A stretch of 33,225 bases of DNA from Nitrospirota bacterium (GCA_015233045.1 JADFYL010000014.1:1-33225), one strand, 5' to 3'. Shown: positions 1-8,441, counted from the first letter of the stretch. The notes: generated by a model not told the origin, from the letters alone. Program-made: numbers and translations.

Positions 1-2
1 TT

Positions 3-104
3 GCGGTTGCGTTTTCTATAATAAAAAACCACGGTGGACACATTGAAGCAGAATCAGAAGAGGGTAGGGGCACTGTGGTGAATATTTATATACCAGCCAA
101 TTAG
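3..104 (+). CDS. Histidine kinase, C-terminal end (partial, 5' truncated by window edge)
   Basis: Only the last 33 codons are inside the window, read in the frame starting at base 3. They end with a TAG stop at 102-104. The peptide contains HGGHIEAESEEGRGTVVNI followed by a short end, IPAN. This matches the end of the HATPase_c domain of sensor kinases, where the G-x-I-x-x-E-S-x-x-G-x-G-T pattern precedes a final beta strand ending in (L/I)P. The ATP-binding N, G1 and G2 boxes and any sensor domains lie outside the window, so the stimulus is unknown. The gene is followed by a strong GC-rich hairpin. The family assignment is likely although the fragment is short. Confidence 0.75.
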   Translation, partial: AVAFSIIKNHGGHIEAESEEGRGTVVNIYIPAN

Positions 105-131
105 CAGTGTTACCGCCGCAAAAATACGGGT

Positions 132-152
132 GAAGGGGGGTTACCCCCCTTC
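132..152 (+). terminator. Perfect 9-bp hairpin downstream of the histidine kinase gene
   Basis: The arms are GAAGGGGGG and CCCCCCTTC with a TTA loop, 28 bases after the kinase stop codon. The hairpin is followed by the moderately T-rich GTCTTTAATCCTTT rather than an unbroken T run. Position and stem strength suggest a transcription terminator, perhaps a bidirectional one. The right arm belongs to a 31-bp sequence that recurs at 25952-25982. Confidence 0.6.
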
Positions 153-169
153 GTCTTTAATCCTTTATT
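139..169 (+). repeat. 31-bp dispersed repeat, copy A
   Basis: The sequence begins GGTTACCCCCCTTCGTCTTT and ends AATCCTTTATT. It is identical over 31 bases to 25952-25982. In copy B the repeat lies at the 3' end of a minus-strand kinase gene. Here, too, a short minus-strand reading frame stops at its edge (TAA at 168-170). It is probably a shared terminator module or a small duplicated segment. Confidence 0.75.
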
Positions 170-352
170 ATTGAGTCATAGATACCCCCCCGCTTCCTGA
201 CGCCGCTTTATGCCACATCAACAACATAAGCAAAAGCAGTGCCGCGAAGAGATGGCAGGGACAAAAGCCCTGCCTGTTGATTGTCTTTTTATGTCTGTTA
301 GTGATAAACTAATCATCATGCTGATGCGGTATTATACAGAGGGCCTCAGTTT

Positions 353-1876
353 ATGTTGAATATGACAATAGAGGTTGTTGAAGGTCTTCAGAAGGGTAAG
401 GAAATTACCTTAGACAGCACACAATCCATGATTATTGGCCGGTCTAAATCCGCACATTTGCAGATAGGAGTAGACGACAGGCTGATTTCACGAACCCATT
501 GCATTCTGGAAATTCGCCATGACAAGTGTGTAGTTACGGATTTGAACAGCAGAAACGGCACCTTTGTCAACGAAACGAAGATCAATAGCCGTGTACTGAA
601 CAGCATGGACGAAATAAGGGTTGGAAGTACCCGTATGCGTGTAATTATCGAACAGAAAGAAAGTAAAATATTGTTTTGCAGCGCCTGCGGCGGCCAACTG
701 CCTGAGGACGAAACAGGCGTTCACGCAAGGGAAGTGGAGCATGAGGATGTCTTATGCTCGCGATGCTGGAAGAAGAGGCTTGACGCTACGGTAAGGGTGG
801 AGTGCTCAGAGTTTTTTGCGGCAATGGGCTTAAAAGGAAAGACTTATACCTGCGGCAAGTGCCAGGCTGATGTCTCAAGCAGCGCTGATTTTGACGGCCT
901 GGCCTGTGAATTTCCTGATTCCACATACGTATGCCCGGAATGTGTCAAGGCAATGAGGAAGGATACGCAGACATATGACCTTGACGAATATTATCTCGTG
1001 TTGAAGGAAATCGGCAGGGGTGGAATGGGTGTCGTATATAAGGCAATCCATAAAGATACGGGCAGGATATGCGCGTTAAAGAAGATTCACCCGTCGGCCA
1101 TGGATGACCCCAAAAATATAAAGATATTTGAGCGTGAAATGATGGTTCAGTCGCGGGTTATCCACCCGAACCTCGTTCGCATTATGGACAAAGGAATTGT
1201 CAGCCGGACATATTATTTCGTCATGGAATTTATACAGGGGGGAAGCGTCCCGTCTCTTATGAATAGTATGCGTGGGAGGGTTCTTTCCCCGGGGAATGCC
1301 TGTGCAATCGCCGTTAATGTGCTAAACGGCCTCAACGCCCTGCATTGCAGTGGATTTATCCACAGGGATATTAAACCGTCTAATATCCTTTTGACCCCGC
1401 CTAAGGAGGACGGCCTGGGGCTGGCCAAGATTTGCGACTACGGGCTTGCGAAGTCGTTTGTCAAGTCTGGAAACTCATTTCTTGACATAACAAAGACACA
1501 AGGGGGATTTGCTGGTTCTGTCATGTATATGTCTCCAGAGATTATTAAAAACTTCAAGTACGCTAAACCCACCGTAGATTTATATTCCACGGGAGTTACG
1601 CTTTATTTTATGCTCACAGGGAAATACACCGTGAATATCTCGGAGGAATTCTTCAAGAATATGGGCAAGGGGATGTCTCCCCTGCAGCGCCATCCACTTG
1701 ATATTGTCATGGAGGATACCCCGATACCAGTATTAAACCGTAGGCTGGACATCCCCGAGGCCCTTGCCGCGGTAGTTGATAAATCCGTGTCAAAGGACAT
1801 TGCCAATGGATTTCAGGACGCCGAAGAGTTTAAGGCGGCAATAGAGGCCGTCATGGAACCAGAGGGCTGGAAGTGA
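353..1876 (+). CDS. FHA domain / zinc-ribbon / Ser-Thr protein kinase fusion
   Basis: This is a 507-aa cytoplasmic protein with three parts. Residues about 5-98 are an FHA phosphothreonine-binding domain (GRS at 29-31, SRTH at 46-49, NSRNGT at 65-70). Residues 109-197 carry cysteine pairs C109/C112, C135/C138, C167/C170 and C194/C197, which look like two zinc ribbons. Residues about 214-490 are a Hanks-type kinase: glycine loop GRGGMG 221-226, ATP lysine K243, HRD 337-339 with K341 and N344, DYG 362-364 in place of DFG, and SPE 394-396. All catalytic residues are present, so it should be active. FHA domains bind phosphothreonine, so self-binding or binding of targets of the second kinase downstream is plausible. 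It is followed by the lipoprotein and the giant kinase on the same strand. There is an alternative ATG at 362, and no strong Shine-Dalgarno decides between them. No transmembrane helix is evident. Confidence 0.9.
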   Translation: MLNMTIEVVEGLQKGKEITLDSTQSMIIGRSKSAHLQIGVDDRLISRTHCILEIRHDKCVVTDLNSRNGTFVNETKINSRVLNSMDEIRVGSTRMRVIIEQKESKILFCSACGGQLPEDETGVHAREVEHEDVLCSRCWKKRLDATVRVECSEFFAAMGLKGKTYTCGKCQADVSSSADFDGLACEFPDSTYVCPECVKAMRKDTQTYDLDEYYLVLKEIGRGGMGVVYKAIHKDTGRICALKKIHPSAMDDPKNIKIFEREMMVQSRVIHPNLVRIMDKGIVSRTYYFVMEFIQGGSVPSLMNSMRGRVLSPGNACAIAVNVLNGLNALHCSGFIHRDIKPSNILLTPPKEDGLGLAKICDYGLAKSFVKSGNSFLDITKTQGGFAGSVMYMSPEIIKNFKYAKPTVDLYSTGVTLYFMLTGKYTVNISEEFFKNMGKGMSPLQRHPLDIVMEDTPIPVLNRRLDIPEALAAVVDKSVSKDIANGFQDAEEFKAAIEAVMEPEGWK

Positions 1877-1904
1877 TAAACCACATAAAAAAAGGAGGAT
1901 TAAG

Positions 1905-2216
1905 ATGAGAGTTATTGTTAACGTGGTAGTGTTGTTGTGTTTTGTCTTGGCCATGCAGTCATGCAAAAAGGCGTCCGAGGTCTCTGAAAAAATCACCGAC
2001 ACGTCTATGAAAAAACTGGACGCCATGGATAAGTCGAAGGCCCTGGCACAAAAGACCGACATAGCAAATCTTCGCCAGGCCGTGAGCAGTTTTCAGGCGG
2101 CAGAGGGCAGATACCCGAAAGACCTCGCCGAACTGGAGCAATTTGCCGGAGTGACAATAGACAAGGGAATCTATAAATATGACCCGAACACGGGTTCGTT
2201 AGCGCAGATGCAGTAA
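1905..2216 (+). CDS. Small lipoprotein with pseudopilin-like C-terminal region
   Basis: This is a 103-aa protein. Its N-terminal hydrophobic signal (residues 3-18) ends in AMQSC, a plausible lipobox with C20 as the lipidated residue. The body contains a Lys-rich helix and then TDIANLRQAVSSFQAAEGRY with PKDLAELEQF. This resembles the region after the N-terminal helix in type II secretion/type IV pseudopilins of the GspG kind (LRQAV...F...GRYP..L.EL). A prepilin peptidase site is absent and a lipid anchor takes its place. A strong Shine-Dalgarno (AAAGGAGG) precedes the ATG. It sits 28 bases after the FHA kinase and 19 before the large kinase, which suggests one operon. It may be a periplasmic or outer-membrane partner of the signalling pair; no function is known. 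Confidence 0.7.
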   Translation: MRVIVNVVVLLCFVLAMQSCKKASEVSEKITDTSMKKLDAMDKSKALAQKTDIANLRQAVSSFQAAEGRYPKDLAELEQFAGVTIDKGIYKYDPNTGSLAQMQ

Positions 2217-2235
2217 CAGGGGGGGCCGCCTCTTA

Positions 2236-5200
2236 ATGAAAGGAAACATGTCCTCAAAGGCCGCGGAGCGTGGGCTTTGGAAGAACAACGCCGTCATAGA
2301 CAACAGGTATGAGGTACGCGGCCTTGCGCGCGGCGGAATGGGCGAGGTGTATTTTGTCTTTGACAGGGAAATCGGAAGGATGGTGGCGGTTAAAACCCCC
2401 CTGCCGTCTGTCATGGCAAACCCTGACGGGCTGAACCGGTTTTATCGTGAGGCGGAGGCGTGGATAAGCCTTGGTGTTCACCCTAACATTTGCTCGGCGT
2501 ACTATGTTGCGGAGGTGGACGGGCTTCCACGCCTGTTTATTGAATACGTGGATGCCGGTGCGCTTGATAAATGGCTGAGGGAAGGGACATTGTCCACGTT
2601 TACCGAGAGGCTGGACATGGCCATTCAGATAGCCTCCGGTATGAATTGGACGCACACGTTTCTCTGGACAGACAACAGCGGTGTCTCACAAACGGGAATC
2701 GTCCACAGGGATTTAAAGCCCGCCAATATTCTTATGAGCAAGTACGGCATGGCCTTAATAACCGACTTTGGCCTTGTCGGGCTTGGCAGTTGGGGTAAGG
2801 ATGAGGTGCTGACAATCGGTGAGGAAAATGCCTCAATGATTGACATCCTCGCCGCGCAGGCTGAACTTCACAAGGATATATCAAACCCGTGGCAGACTAT
2901 GACCATTGGTGGAGTCCCATTTGGAACGCCGCAGTACATGGCCCCTGAGCAGTTTAAAGACGCCCATACCGCCGGCATGTCCTCTGATATCTACGCCTTC
3001 GGCTGTATTCTTTACGAATTGTTTTGCGGCAGGAGGCCTTTTATGCTTACGCCGGAACAAAGGCAGGGCATTATATTTTACCAGATTATGCTGTGGAAAA
3101 AGATTCATACTGAGGAGCCGCCACCTCTGCCGCAAGACCTGAACCCCGGCATTGACGACACCCTTTCCTGCCTGATGCTTGAGTGTCTTGATAAAGACAA
3201 AAACAACAGACCGGCAGACTTTGCCGCAGTCAGAGACAGGCTCATTGCGATTTATTCAAGCGCCACGGGGACCGCATATCCAAGGCCAGTGGCCGTGCCA
3301 TCAGCGTTGAAGGCGGACTCGTTGAACAATCAGGGGGTTTCCTATGCCACTATACAGCAGTTAAACCGCGCCGAGCAACACTGGAAGAAGGCCGTTGACA
3401 CTGACCCTGAGCATGTTGAGGCCGCCTTTAACCTTGCCCTGCTTGGCGTAAGAAAGGGTGCGCTTAAGGAGGACTCCGCCGTAACTAAAATGGACGGCTA
3501 TCTCCAAAGCCTTCAACACATCGGGCAGGGGAGGTTTTTGATGGGGAAACTCCACCTCATGCTTGGGGACGAATACACGGCCACCAATATTATTGATGAG
3601 TTTTCTAAAGAAAGAAATGACCTTCCTGAGGCGAGGAAAATACGCGCCCTCTTAATAGCCAACGGCGAGACGAATAGCGGAGACACCGAATTGCTGGAGG
3701 TGGCCGCCGCCAATTTCAGGTGGTTTCTGGATAACGGGAAAGAGGACCCGGTAACGGCCACAGGTTATTGCCATTGCCTTAAAGAGCTGGGCAGGGATTA
3801 TAGCGCCGAATATCAGAAATGGACGGGGCGTTTTACTGAGCTTCCCGAATCGCTGCCTGAAGCAGTTTTTAGGACACTTCCCGGGTTTTCGGTACGAAGG
3901 AGATATGTTGACGAGTTCAGGGAGGCGTCGTCATTGGCGCTGTCCAAAGACGGCAAGACGGCCTGTGCCGGCATGGGCGATGGCCGCGTATATGTGTACC
4001 CCCTTGACTCTGACACCCCTGTGTGCGTGTTTCAAAAGGGGCAGGATGTCGCGGTAACGGCAATTGACATAAACGTTGATAAGCGCTATATAGCCGCTGG
4101 CCTTGATGACGGCACACTACATATCATAAACGCGGGCAATGGCCAGACACTCCATACCTTTGCGGCAGATGGGCAGAAGGGCCTGTCCGCGGTCAGGTTT
4201 TTACCTTCCACGATTTACGTAATAGCCGCCTCGCGCGATGGCGCAATCAGGGTGTGGGACATAAAGAACTCAAAGGCCGTCGGGGCATATAAGACAGAGA
4301 AGATTCCCGTTACCGCTCTAACCCTCTCGCCTGATTTAAAGTATGTCTATACGTCGCACAAGGGTGGCCCGCCGTGTAAGTGGGAGACAAAGACCGGCAA
4401 GCTAGCGCTCAGGTTTTCGGGGCAGTCAGGTGGTGCTCAGACGATTGCCCTCAATGGTGACGGCAAACTTGCCGTTACAGGAAGTGGCAGGGATTCAGTC
4501 ATATTGTGGGACACAGAGACGGGTAAACCAGTGGAACAGTTTCGCGGACACAGCAGCCCAATCGTGTTTGCGGGATTCAGCGCCGACGAGCGTTTTATGA
4601 TTGCCGTTGATGAGACTGCCGTCAGGGTGTGGGAATTAAAGACCAGTCTTATTCACAGGATTATAAAATACAGAGGGCCGATAAGGTGCGGCGCTATAAG
4701 CGAGGCTGAAAACAAACTCATCATAGGCCAGGGCAATGACATCATATTTGTCAACTTTGAAAATACCTACGCGCTGTCATACACATTAGTCCAGCCGGCG
4801 GTAATCAGAGAGAGTGAAATAAGCTATGAATTCTCAAAAAGGTTGTCCGAGGCAAAAGAAAAAATAAACCATTCTGACTTCATAGGGGCGGCCACCGTGA
4901 TAGAGGCGGTTCGCTCCCTGACCGGGTACGAGCAAAACGCCGAGGCCACGGAACTATTGGCTGCGGTGCCACTGGCATACAATAGGAAATTCCCTAAGGG
5001 CGGCTGGAGGGTTAATGATTATCCCTCCTCAGGCGCTATTGCCAGCACGCTTTCGATAACGTATGACGGACGCTGTTTAATAACGGGTGACAGAGACGGC
5101 ATGGTGCGTAAGACAGACGTCTCAAGTGCGGCCGTCATCAGCGAGGCGGGGACTGACGGCAGCGCGGTCACATCTATGGCCGCTGACTTTATGTCGAGGC

Positions 5201-6990
5201 TGATATGCGTTGGCACAGAAAACGGCAATGTGCTGACAGTGGATATTGACACCGCTGTTCAGACAAATAAGTTTTCAAAGCACAAGGGGCCGGTGAAGGC
5301 GATTGCCATGACGGGCAATGGACGGTATGTCTTTTCGGCGGCCACAGAGAGGACTATCCGGCTGTGGGACGCGGCCGAGGGGGGCGGCTATCTGGGACGC
5401 TTTGAGGAGTGCGGTGCCATGGTGACTGCCCTCGCGCTTCATAAGGACGAGAGGATTTTTATTTCGGGGATGGAAAACGGCTCTGTCGTATTTTGGGACA
5501 GCGTTACGGGCAAGGCCGCCCGAAGTGCCGATTGCCACGATGGCGCGATAAACGCCATAGCGCTTAGTGAGGACGGGCTTTATGCCCTTACGGCGGCCGA
5601 GGATGGTTTAGTAGGCCTGTGGAACATTAAATCAATGAAACTTGTCAGGACGTTTAATACAGGGGAGTCAAATTGCCTGAGCGTTGCCTTCTGCCACAGT
5701 GACGAAAAGTATTTTGCATGTGGGACAATGGAAGGGCAAATCAGCATTTTCGACATTGAAAGCGATGAGTGTTTATTTAAACTCACCGGCCATAGGGACG
5801 GTGTAAACGCCCTTGTTTTCAGCCCAAACGGGTTTTATCTGTACTCGGCGTCTCTTGACGCGACGGTTGTGAGGTGGTTTATTGAGTGGGAACTTACGGC
5901 AGAGGAAAACACATCCGGCAGACAGACGTTAAGACAGATTATGACGCAATACATCTCCTTTTCCCATGAGGATGTGTCCAGCAGTCATGGGACACACGCA
6001 GAGCTGGAGAAAATGATAACGGCGGCAGGATTGAGCCATCTCATTGACGACACATTTGAACCGACACTGAGGCAGATAGAGAAGACCCTCGTAAAGAAGG
6101 CCATCATGCGCCCGCCGCTTATACAGGAAGAGATAGCGGAAAAACCTACCGCCGCCGAGGTGAGGGTCAAGGCCGAGACTACGTGGCTGAAGAAGGTGAT
6201 TGTCGCCACCGCGCTGATATTACTTGGCATTATAGCGGCAGTGGTAGTGCACACTATGACAACTACGAGATATAATACGTCGCAGTTGAAGGAATTGGTC
6301 AAGGAAGACGTTTATTTTACGCTTGTCTATGACGCGGTAAAGTTCATGGACAAGCACCCCTCCGGTTGCAGCCCATCTAATATTGACGCCTACAAGGAAA
6401 GCTATTCGGTATTCATAAGGAAGGATAGGGCGGTAGTGGCGTCACTTAACCCTAAGAGCCGTGAGAACATTGCCTGTCTGATTGGGCTTCGTTCTGATAA
6501 GGTTGTGGTAAAGACTTTGATTTATGATATGACGCAGGAGGCTGACCCTGTGAATTCGCAGGCGCTGTCAATTTTGCTGTCATATATGGGCAATGACGCG
6601 CTGTCCTCTTTGACGGACTTGTTGAGCAGCGAGGGGTTTGTCAGGGGCAACCCGGCGGGGGCGAGGCTGGTTGCCTCAACATTGGCGGCGATTGGGACCG
6701 CGGAGTCCGTTAACGCCCTTGCGGAGTTTGCCATTAGTAATCCGTACCTCGGCACGATAGTGGCGCCATCGCTGGGCAGGATGTTCTTTTCAAAAAAACT
6801 TGACCCTGAAAAGGCGCTCCAGTTGATTGAATCATTGATGGGAAGCCCTGATGAGCAGGTAAGAAAGGATGCCGTTTCAGCGCTGATATTTATGAAAGGC
6901 TCAAAGGCAAAAGGGGTAATAAAAAAAGGCATGTCCGACTCAAGCGCCAAAGTTGCAGGGGAAGCCAAAAAAATCTTTGAATCGTTTTGA
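2236..6990 (+). CDS. Giant Ser/Thr protein kinase with TPR, two WD40 propellers, membrane helix and HEAT-like repeats
   Basis: This is a 1584-aa protein. The kinase domain (about 24-335) has glycine loop ARGGMG 31-36, K53, HRD 157-159 with K161 and N164, DFG 177-179, and the P+1 segment GTPQYMAPEQ; all key residues are present. TPR-like helices follow (about 355-530, with NNQGVSYATIQQLNRAEQHW). WD40-type repeats occupy about 553-855 and 935-1215, recognisable from repeated GH/WD-like endings such as IRVWD, VILWD, IRLWD and VGLWN. A helical linker separates them, giving two likely beta-propellers. One hydrophobic helix lies at about 1321-1342 (VIVATALILLGIIAAVVV). The last roughly 230 residues are helical with HEAT-like repeats and would be extracytoplasmic if the topology is simple. 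The propellers lie on the kinase side and so should be cytoplasmic scaffolds. ATG 2236 is preceded by a G run; ATG 2248 is an alternative start. The minus-strand frames over it are shadows. Confidence 0.9.
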   Translation: MKGNMSSKAAERGLWKNNAVIDNRYEVRGLARGGMGEVYFVFDREIGRMVAVKTPLPSVMANPDGLNRFYREAEAWISLGVHPNICSAYYVAEVDGLPRLFIEYVDAGALDKWLREGTLSTFTERLDMAIQIASGMNWTHTFLWTDNSGVSQTGIVHRDLKPANILMSKYGMALITDFGLVGLGSWGKDEVLTIGEENASMIDILAAQAELHKDISNPWQTMTIGGVPFGTPQYMAPEQFKDAHTAGMSSDIYAFGCILYELFCGRRPFMLTPEQRQGIIFYQIMLWKKIHTEEPPPLPQDLNPGIDDTLSCLMLECLDKDKNNRPADFAAVRDRLIAIYSSATGTAYPRPVAVPSALKADSLNNQGVSYATIQQLNRAEQHWKKAVDTDPEHVEAAFNLALLGVRKGALKEDSAVTKMDGYLQSLQHIGQGRFLMGKLHLMLGDEYTATNIIDEFSKERNDLPEARKIRALLIANGETNSGDTELLEVAAANFRWFLDNGKEDPVTATGYCHCLKELGRDYSAEYQKWTGRFTELPESLPEAVFRTLPGFSVRRRYVDEFREASSLALSKDGKTACAGMGDGRVYVYPLDSDTPVCVFQKGQDVAVTAIDINVDKRYIAAGLDDGTLHIINAGNGQTLHTFAADGQKGLSAVRFLPSTIYVIAASRDGAIRVWDIKNSKAVGAYKTEKIPVTALTLSPDLKYVYTSHKGGPPCKWETKTGKLALRFSGQSGGAQTIALNGDGKLAVTGSGRDSVILWDTETGKPVEQFRGHSSPIVFAGFSADERFMIAVDETAVRVWELKTSLIHRIIKYRGPIRCGAISEAENKLIIGQGNDIIFVNFENTYALSYTLVQPAVIRESEISYEFSKRLSEAKEKINHSDFIGAATVIEAVRSLTGYEQNAEATELLAAVPLAYNRKFPKGGWRVNDYPSSGAIASTLSITYDGRCLITGDRDGMVRKTDVSSAAVISEAGTDGSAVTSMAADFMSRLICVGTENGNVLTVDIDTAVQTNKFSKHKGPVKAIAMTGNGRYVFSAATERTIRLWDAAEGGGYLGRFEECGAMVTALALHKDERIFISGMENGSVVFWDSVTGKAARSADCHDGAINAIALSEDGLYALTAAEDGLVGLWNIKSMKLVRTFNTGESNCLSVAFCHSDEKYFACGTMEGQISIFDIESDECLFKLTGHRDGVNALVFSPNGFYLYSASLDATVVRWFIEWELTAEENTSGRQTLRQIMTQYISFSHEDVSSSHGTHAELEKMITAAGLSHLIDDTFEPTLRQIEKTLVKKAIMRPPLIQEEIAEKPTAAEVRVKAETTWLKKVIVATALILLGIIAAVVVHTMTTTRYNTSQLKELVKEDVYFTLVYDAVKFMDKHPSGCSPSNIDAYKESYSVFIRKDRAVVASLNPKSRENIACLIGLRSDKVVVKTLIYDMTQEADPVNSQALSILLSYMGNDALSSLTDLLSSEGFVRGNPAGARLVASTLAAIGTAESVNALAEFAISNPYLGTIVAPSLGRMFFSKKLDPEKALQLIESLMGSPDEQVRKDAVSALIFMKGSKAKGVIKKGMSDSSAKVAGEAKKIFESF

Positions 6991-7100
6991 CGGTGGAGAT
7001 TGCAGGGCAAACGCACTACGATAGTGATGGAAGGTTGACAATGGAGGTTCTGTAAAGGGTTGGATAAGCGGCCTGATTGTGGATGCGGTTAGCGTGTGCC

Positions 7101-7130
7101 TTGATTTATGATGGTATGACATGGTACGAT
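7101..7130 (+). promoter_or_regulatory. Candidate sigma-70 promoter for the secreted Gly/Ser-rich protein
   Basis: TTGATT (7101-7106) and TACGAT (7125-7130) are separated by 18 bases. A GGAGG Shine-Dalgarno and ATG lie 24-36 bases further down. The separate promoter suggests this gene is not part of the upstream kinase operon. Confidence 0.45.
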
Positions 7131-7165
7131 AGCATATCTTGAGAGAGCGCGAAGGAGGTAATAGT

Positions 7166-7690
7166 ATGAGCAAAATTGCGGCACACATTGTAGTCTTGGC
7201 GTCAATATCTTTGATAAGCATGGGAATTGCCTTTGGGGCAGAGGCAGGCGGCCATGTGGTCAAAAGGAATGCGGCTGGCGGTATCAGCGGCGGTTCAGCT
7301 CGTGGCATTAAGGGGGCAAATGGCAAGGCTGCCACAATGAAGGGTTTCGCAACCGACGGTAAGGGAAATGTAGCCGGCGGAAGCGCTGCGGCAGTTAGTA
7401 CCCCCTCGGGCACTAAAGCCGCACGCGCGGGAAGGTTCACACGCGGCAGCGACGGCACAATCAACCACAGAAGCGGCATGGCCGTGACTGGCCGCAGGGG
7501 CAGTGCCGCATCCTCAGGCAGCGCCACCAAAGACTCCTCCGGCAATGTCAGCGGTGAACGCTCCACATCTGCCACATCTTCAAGTGGTTCTTCCTATCAG
7601 GGCGACACCACATACAACAAAAGCACAGGAGTTTCCCACTCCGGTACATGCAAGGATGCGGCAGGCAATGTGGTTTCATGTCCCAAATAA
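7166..7690 (+). CDS. Secreted Gly/Ser/Ala-rich low-complexity protein
   Basis: This is a 174-aa protein when started at ATG 7166, which has a strong Shine-Dalgarno (GGAGG) 8 bases upstream. The TTG at 7139 would add nine residues before the signal peptide and is less likely. Residues 1-26 form a signal peptide (positively charged start, hydrophobic stretch, cleavage near AFGAEA). The mature part is rich in Gly, Ser, Ala and basic residues, with loosely repeated G-x-x-G-K/N motifs such as DGKGNVAGGS, and DSSGNVSGER with KDAAGNVVSC near the end. There are only two cysteines, both in the last 15 residues. The composition suggests an exported, flexible surface or matrix protein. I do not recognise a specific family, and the role is unknown. 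Confidence 0.7.
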   Translation: MSKIAAHIVVLASISLISMGIAFGAEAGGHVVKRNAAGGISGGSARGIKGANGKAATMKGFATDGKGNVAGGSAAAVSTPSGTKAARAGRFTRGSDGTINHRSGMAVTGRRGSAASSGSATKDSSGNVSGERSTSATSSSGSSYQGDTTYNKSTGVSHSGTCKDAAGNVVSCPK

Positions 7691-7706
7691 ACCCATTTTT
7701 AAGTAT

Positions 7707-7738
7707 GCAAGTATTCGGACGTACGTCCGAATACTTGC
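7707..7738. repeat. Perfect 32-bp palindrome
   Basis: The left half GCAAGTATTCGGACGT is the exact reverse complement of the right half, with no loop. It starts 16 bases after the stop of the secreted protein gene. There is no T run on either strand after it. It could be a terminator stem, a binding site for a dimeric regulator, or the footprint of a mobile element. Confidence 0.85.
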
Positions 7739-7760
7739 GAGGTAGGAAAGTGGGCACTAA

Positions 7761-7804
7761 GCCTTGCCGTTGCGTTACATGGAAAGGGTATCTGGCGGCA
7801 AGGC
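7761..7804. repeat. Inverted repeat with 9-bp arms upstream of fliW
   Basis: GCCTTGCCG (7761-7769) pairs with CGGCAAGGC (7796-7804) across a 26-nt loop. It lies in the 298-bp gene-free stretch between the secreted protein gene and fliW. No T run follows, so the function is uncertain. Confidence 0.45.
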
Positions 7805-7933
7805 AAACGCGTTAGCAAAAATTGCCTATGCCTTCAGTTCCAAAAGTTGGAATCCAGTCTATGAGGTTCCTATTGTAATTTTCAGATGTGTTTGCCCTGG
7901 ACCTGCCACATGATATATTAATGATAATTATTG

Positions 7934-7939
7934 TATAAT
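7934..7939 (+). promoter_or_regulatory. Candidate -10 element for fliW
   Basis: A perfect TATAAT sits in an AT-rich stretch 50 bases upstream of the fliW GTG. No good -35 hexamer lies at 16-18 bases. A small GGCGTTTGAACGCC hairpin falls in the predicted 5' leader at about 7947-7960. Confidence 0.4.
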
Positions 7940-7988
7940 ATATTAAGGCGTTTGAACGCCGTTAACGCGAAAATGTATTGGGGGAAAC

Positions 7989-8441
7989 GTGAAGATCAAT
8001 ACAACAAGGCTTGGTGAAGTGGAAGTAGATGATGGGAAGATAATTAGTTTTCCAAGAGGCATCATAGGTTTTAAGAAACTGACTCGTTTTTGTCTGCTGC
8101 CATACAAGGACCCGATACAGTGGCTGCAGTCAGTGGATGACCCTGATGTGGCCTTTATTGTATCCGACCCTTTTTCATTGTTTAATAACTACGGGTTTAA
8201 AGTGGAGGATTTTGTCGAGGAATATCTTGAATGCAAGAAAATAGAAGACATGGCGGTGTTTGTTATCCTCGTTGTGGAAAATAATCAGTTGTTTGCGAAT
8301 TTGAAGTCGCCAATATTAATAAACTCGGCAAACATGAGGGCAGCCCATTTATTTATAGCGGACGACAGCGTCTCCATGAAGGCGCTCGTAGAACGTCCGC
8401 CAACCGAGACGAAGACATGTGGGTGTGGATGTTCCCACTAA
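7989..8441 (+). CDS. fliW: Flagellar assembly factor FliW
   Basis: This 150-aa protein has the usual FliW length. It shows the family pattern F-x-x-G-I-x-G-F (FPRGIIGFKKLTRF, residues 21-34), LPYKDPIQWLQSVDDPDVAF, and a conserved C-terminal part with ANLKSPILIN. FliW binds flagellin and also binds and inhibits the RNA-binding regulator CsrA, coupling flagellin translation to filament assembly. It is usually encoded beside csrA and flgL or hag. No csrA or flagellar structural gene is visible here, so it is isolated from its usual neighbours. The C-terminus carries an unusual CGCGC tail (residues 144-148). GTG at 7989 is preceded by GGGG and is the natural start. It is followed 29 bases later by a SprA-related gene. 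Confidence 0.9.
   Translation: MKINTTRLGEVEVDDGKIISFPRGIIGFKKLTRFCLLPYKDPIQWLQSVDDPDVAFIVSDPFSLFNNYGFKVEDFVEEYLECKKIEDMAVFVILVVENNQLFANLKSPILINSANMRAAHLFIADDSVSMKALVERPPTETKTCGCGCSH

Larger units (their letters stand above)
105..352. other. Intergenic region before the FHA-kinase gene
   Basis: Besides the hairpin and 31-bp repeat it holds a second hairpin at about 254-274 (GGCAGGG/CCCTGCC, 7-nt loop), followed 14 bases later by five T. TATTAT at 330-335 could be a -10 element for the next gene, without a convincing -35. A short minus-strand hydrophobic reading frame ends at 168, but its only in-frame ATG would give 19 residues, so I do not call it a gene. Confidence 0.4.

Noticed and set aside
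168-227. Short minus-strand hydrophobic reading frame ending at the 31-bp repeat
   Set aside because: The only in-frame ATG gives 19 residues and an in-frame stop lies further upstream without a start, so there is no support for a gene.
6940-7575. 211-codon minus-strand frame over the secreted protein gene
   Set aside because: It is Pro/Ala/Leu-rich in the way expected of the complement of a Gly/Ser-rich gene, and it also overlaps the end of the large kinase gene.
7707-7738. Palindrome as an ordinary intrinsic terminator
   Set aside because: No T run follows on either strand and there is no loop, so I list it only as a palindrome.
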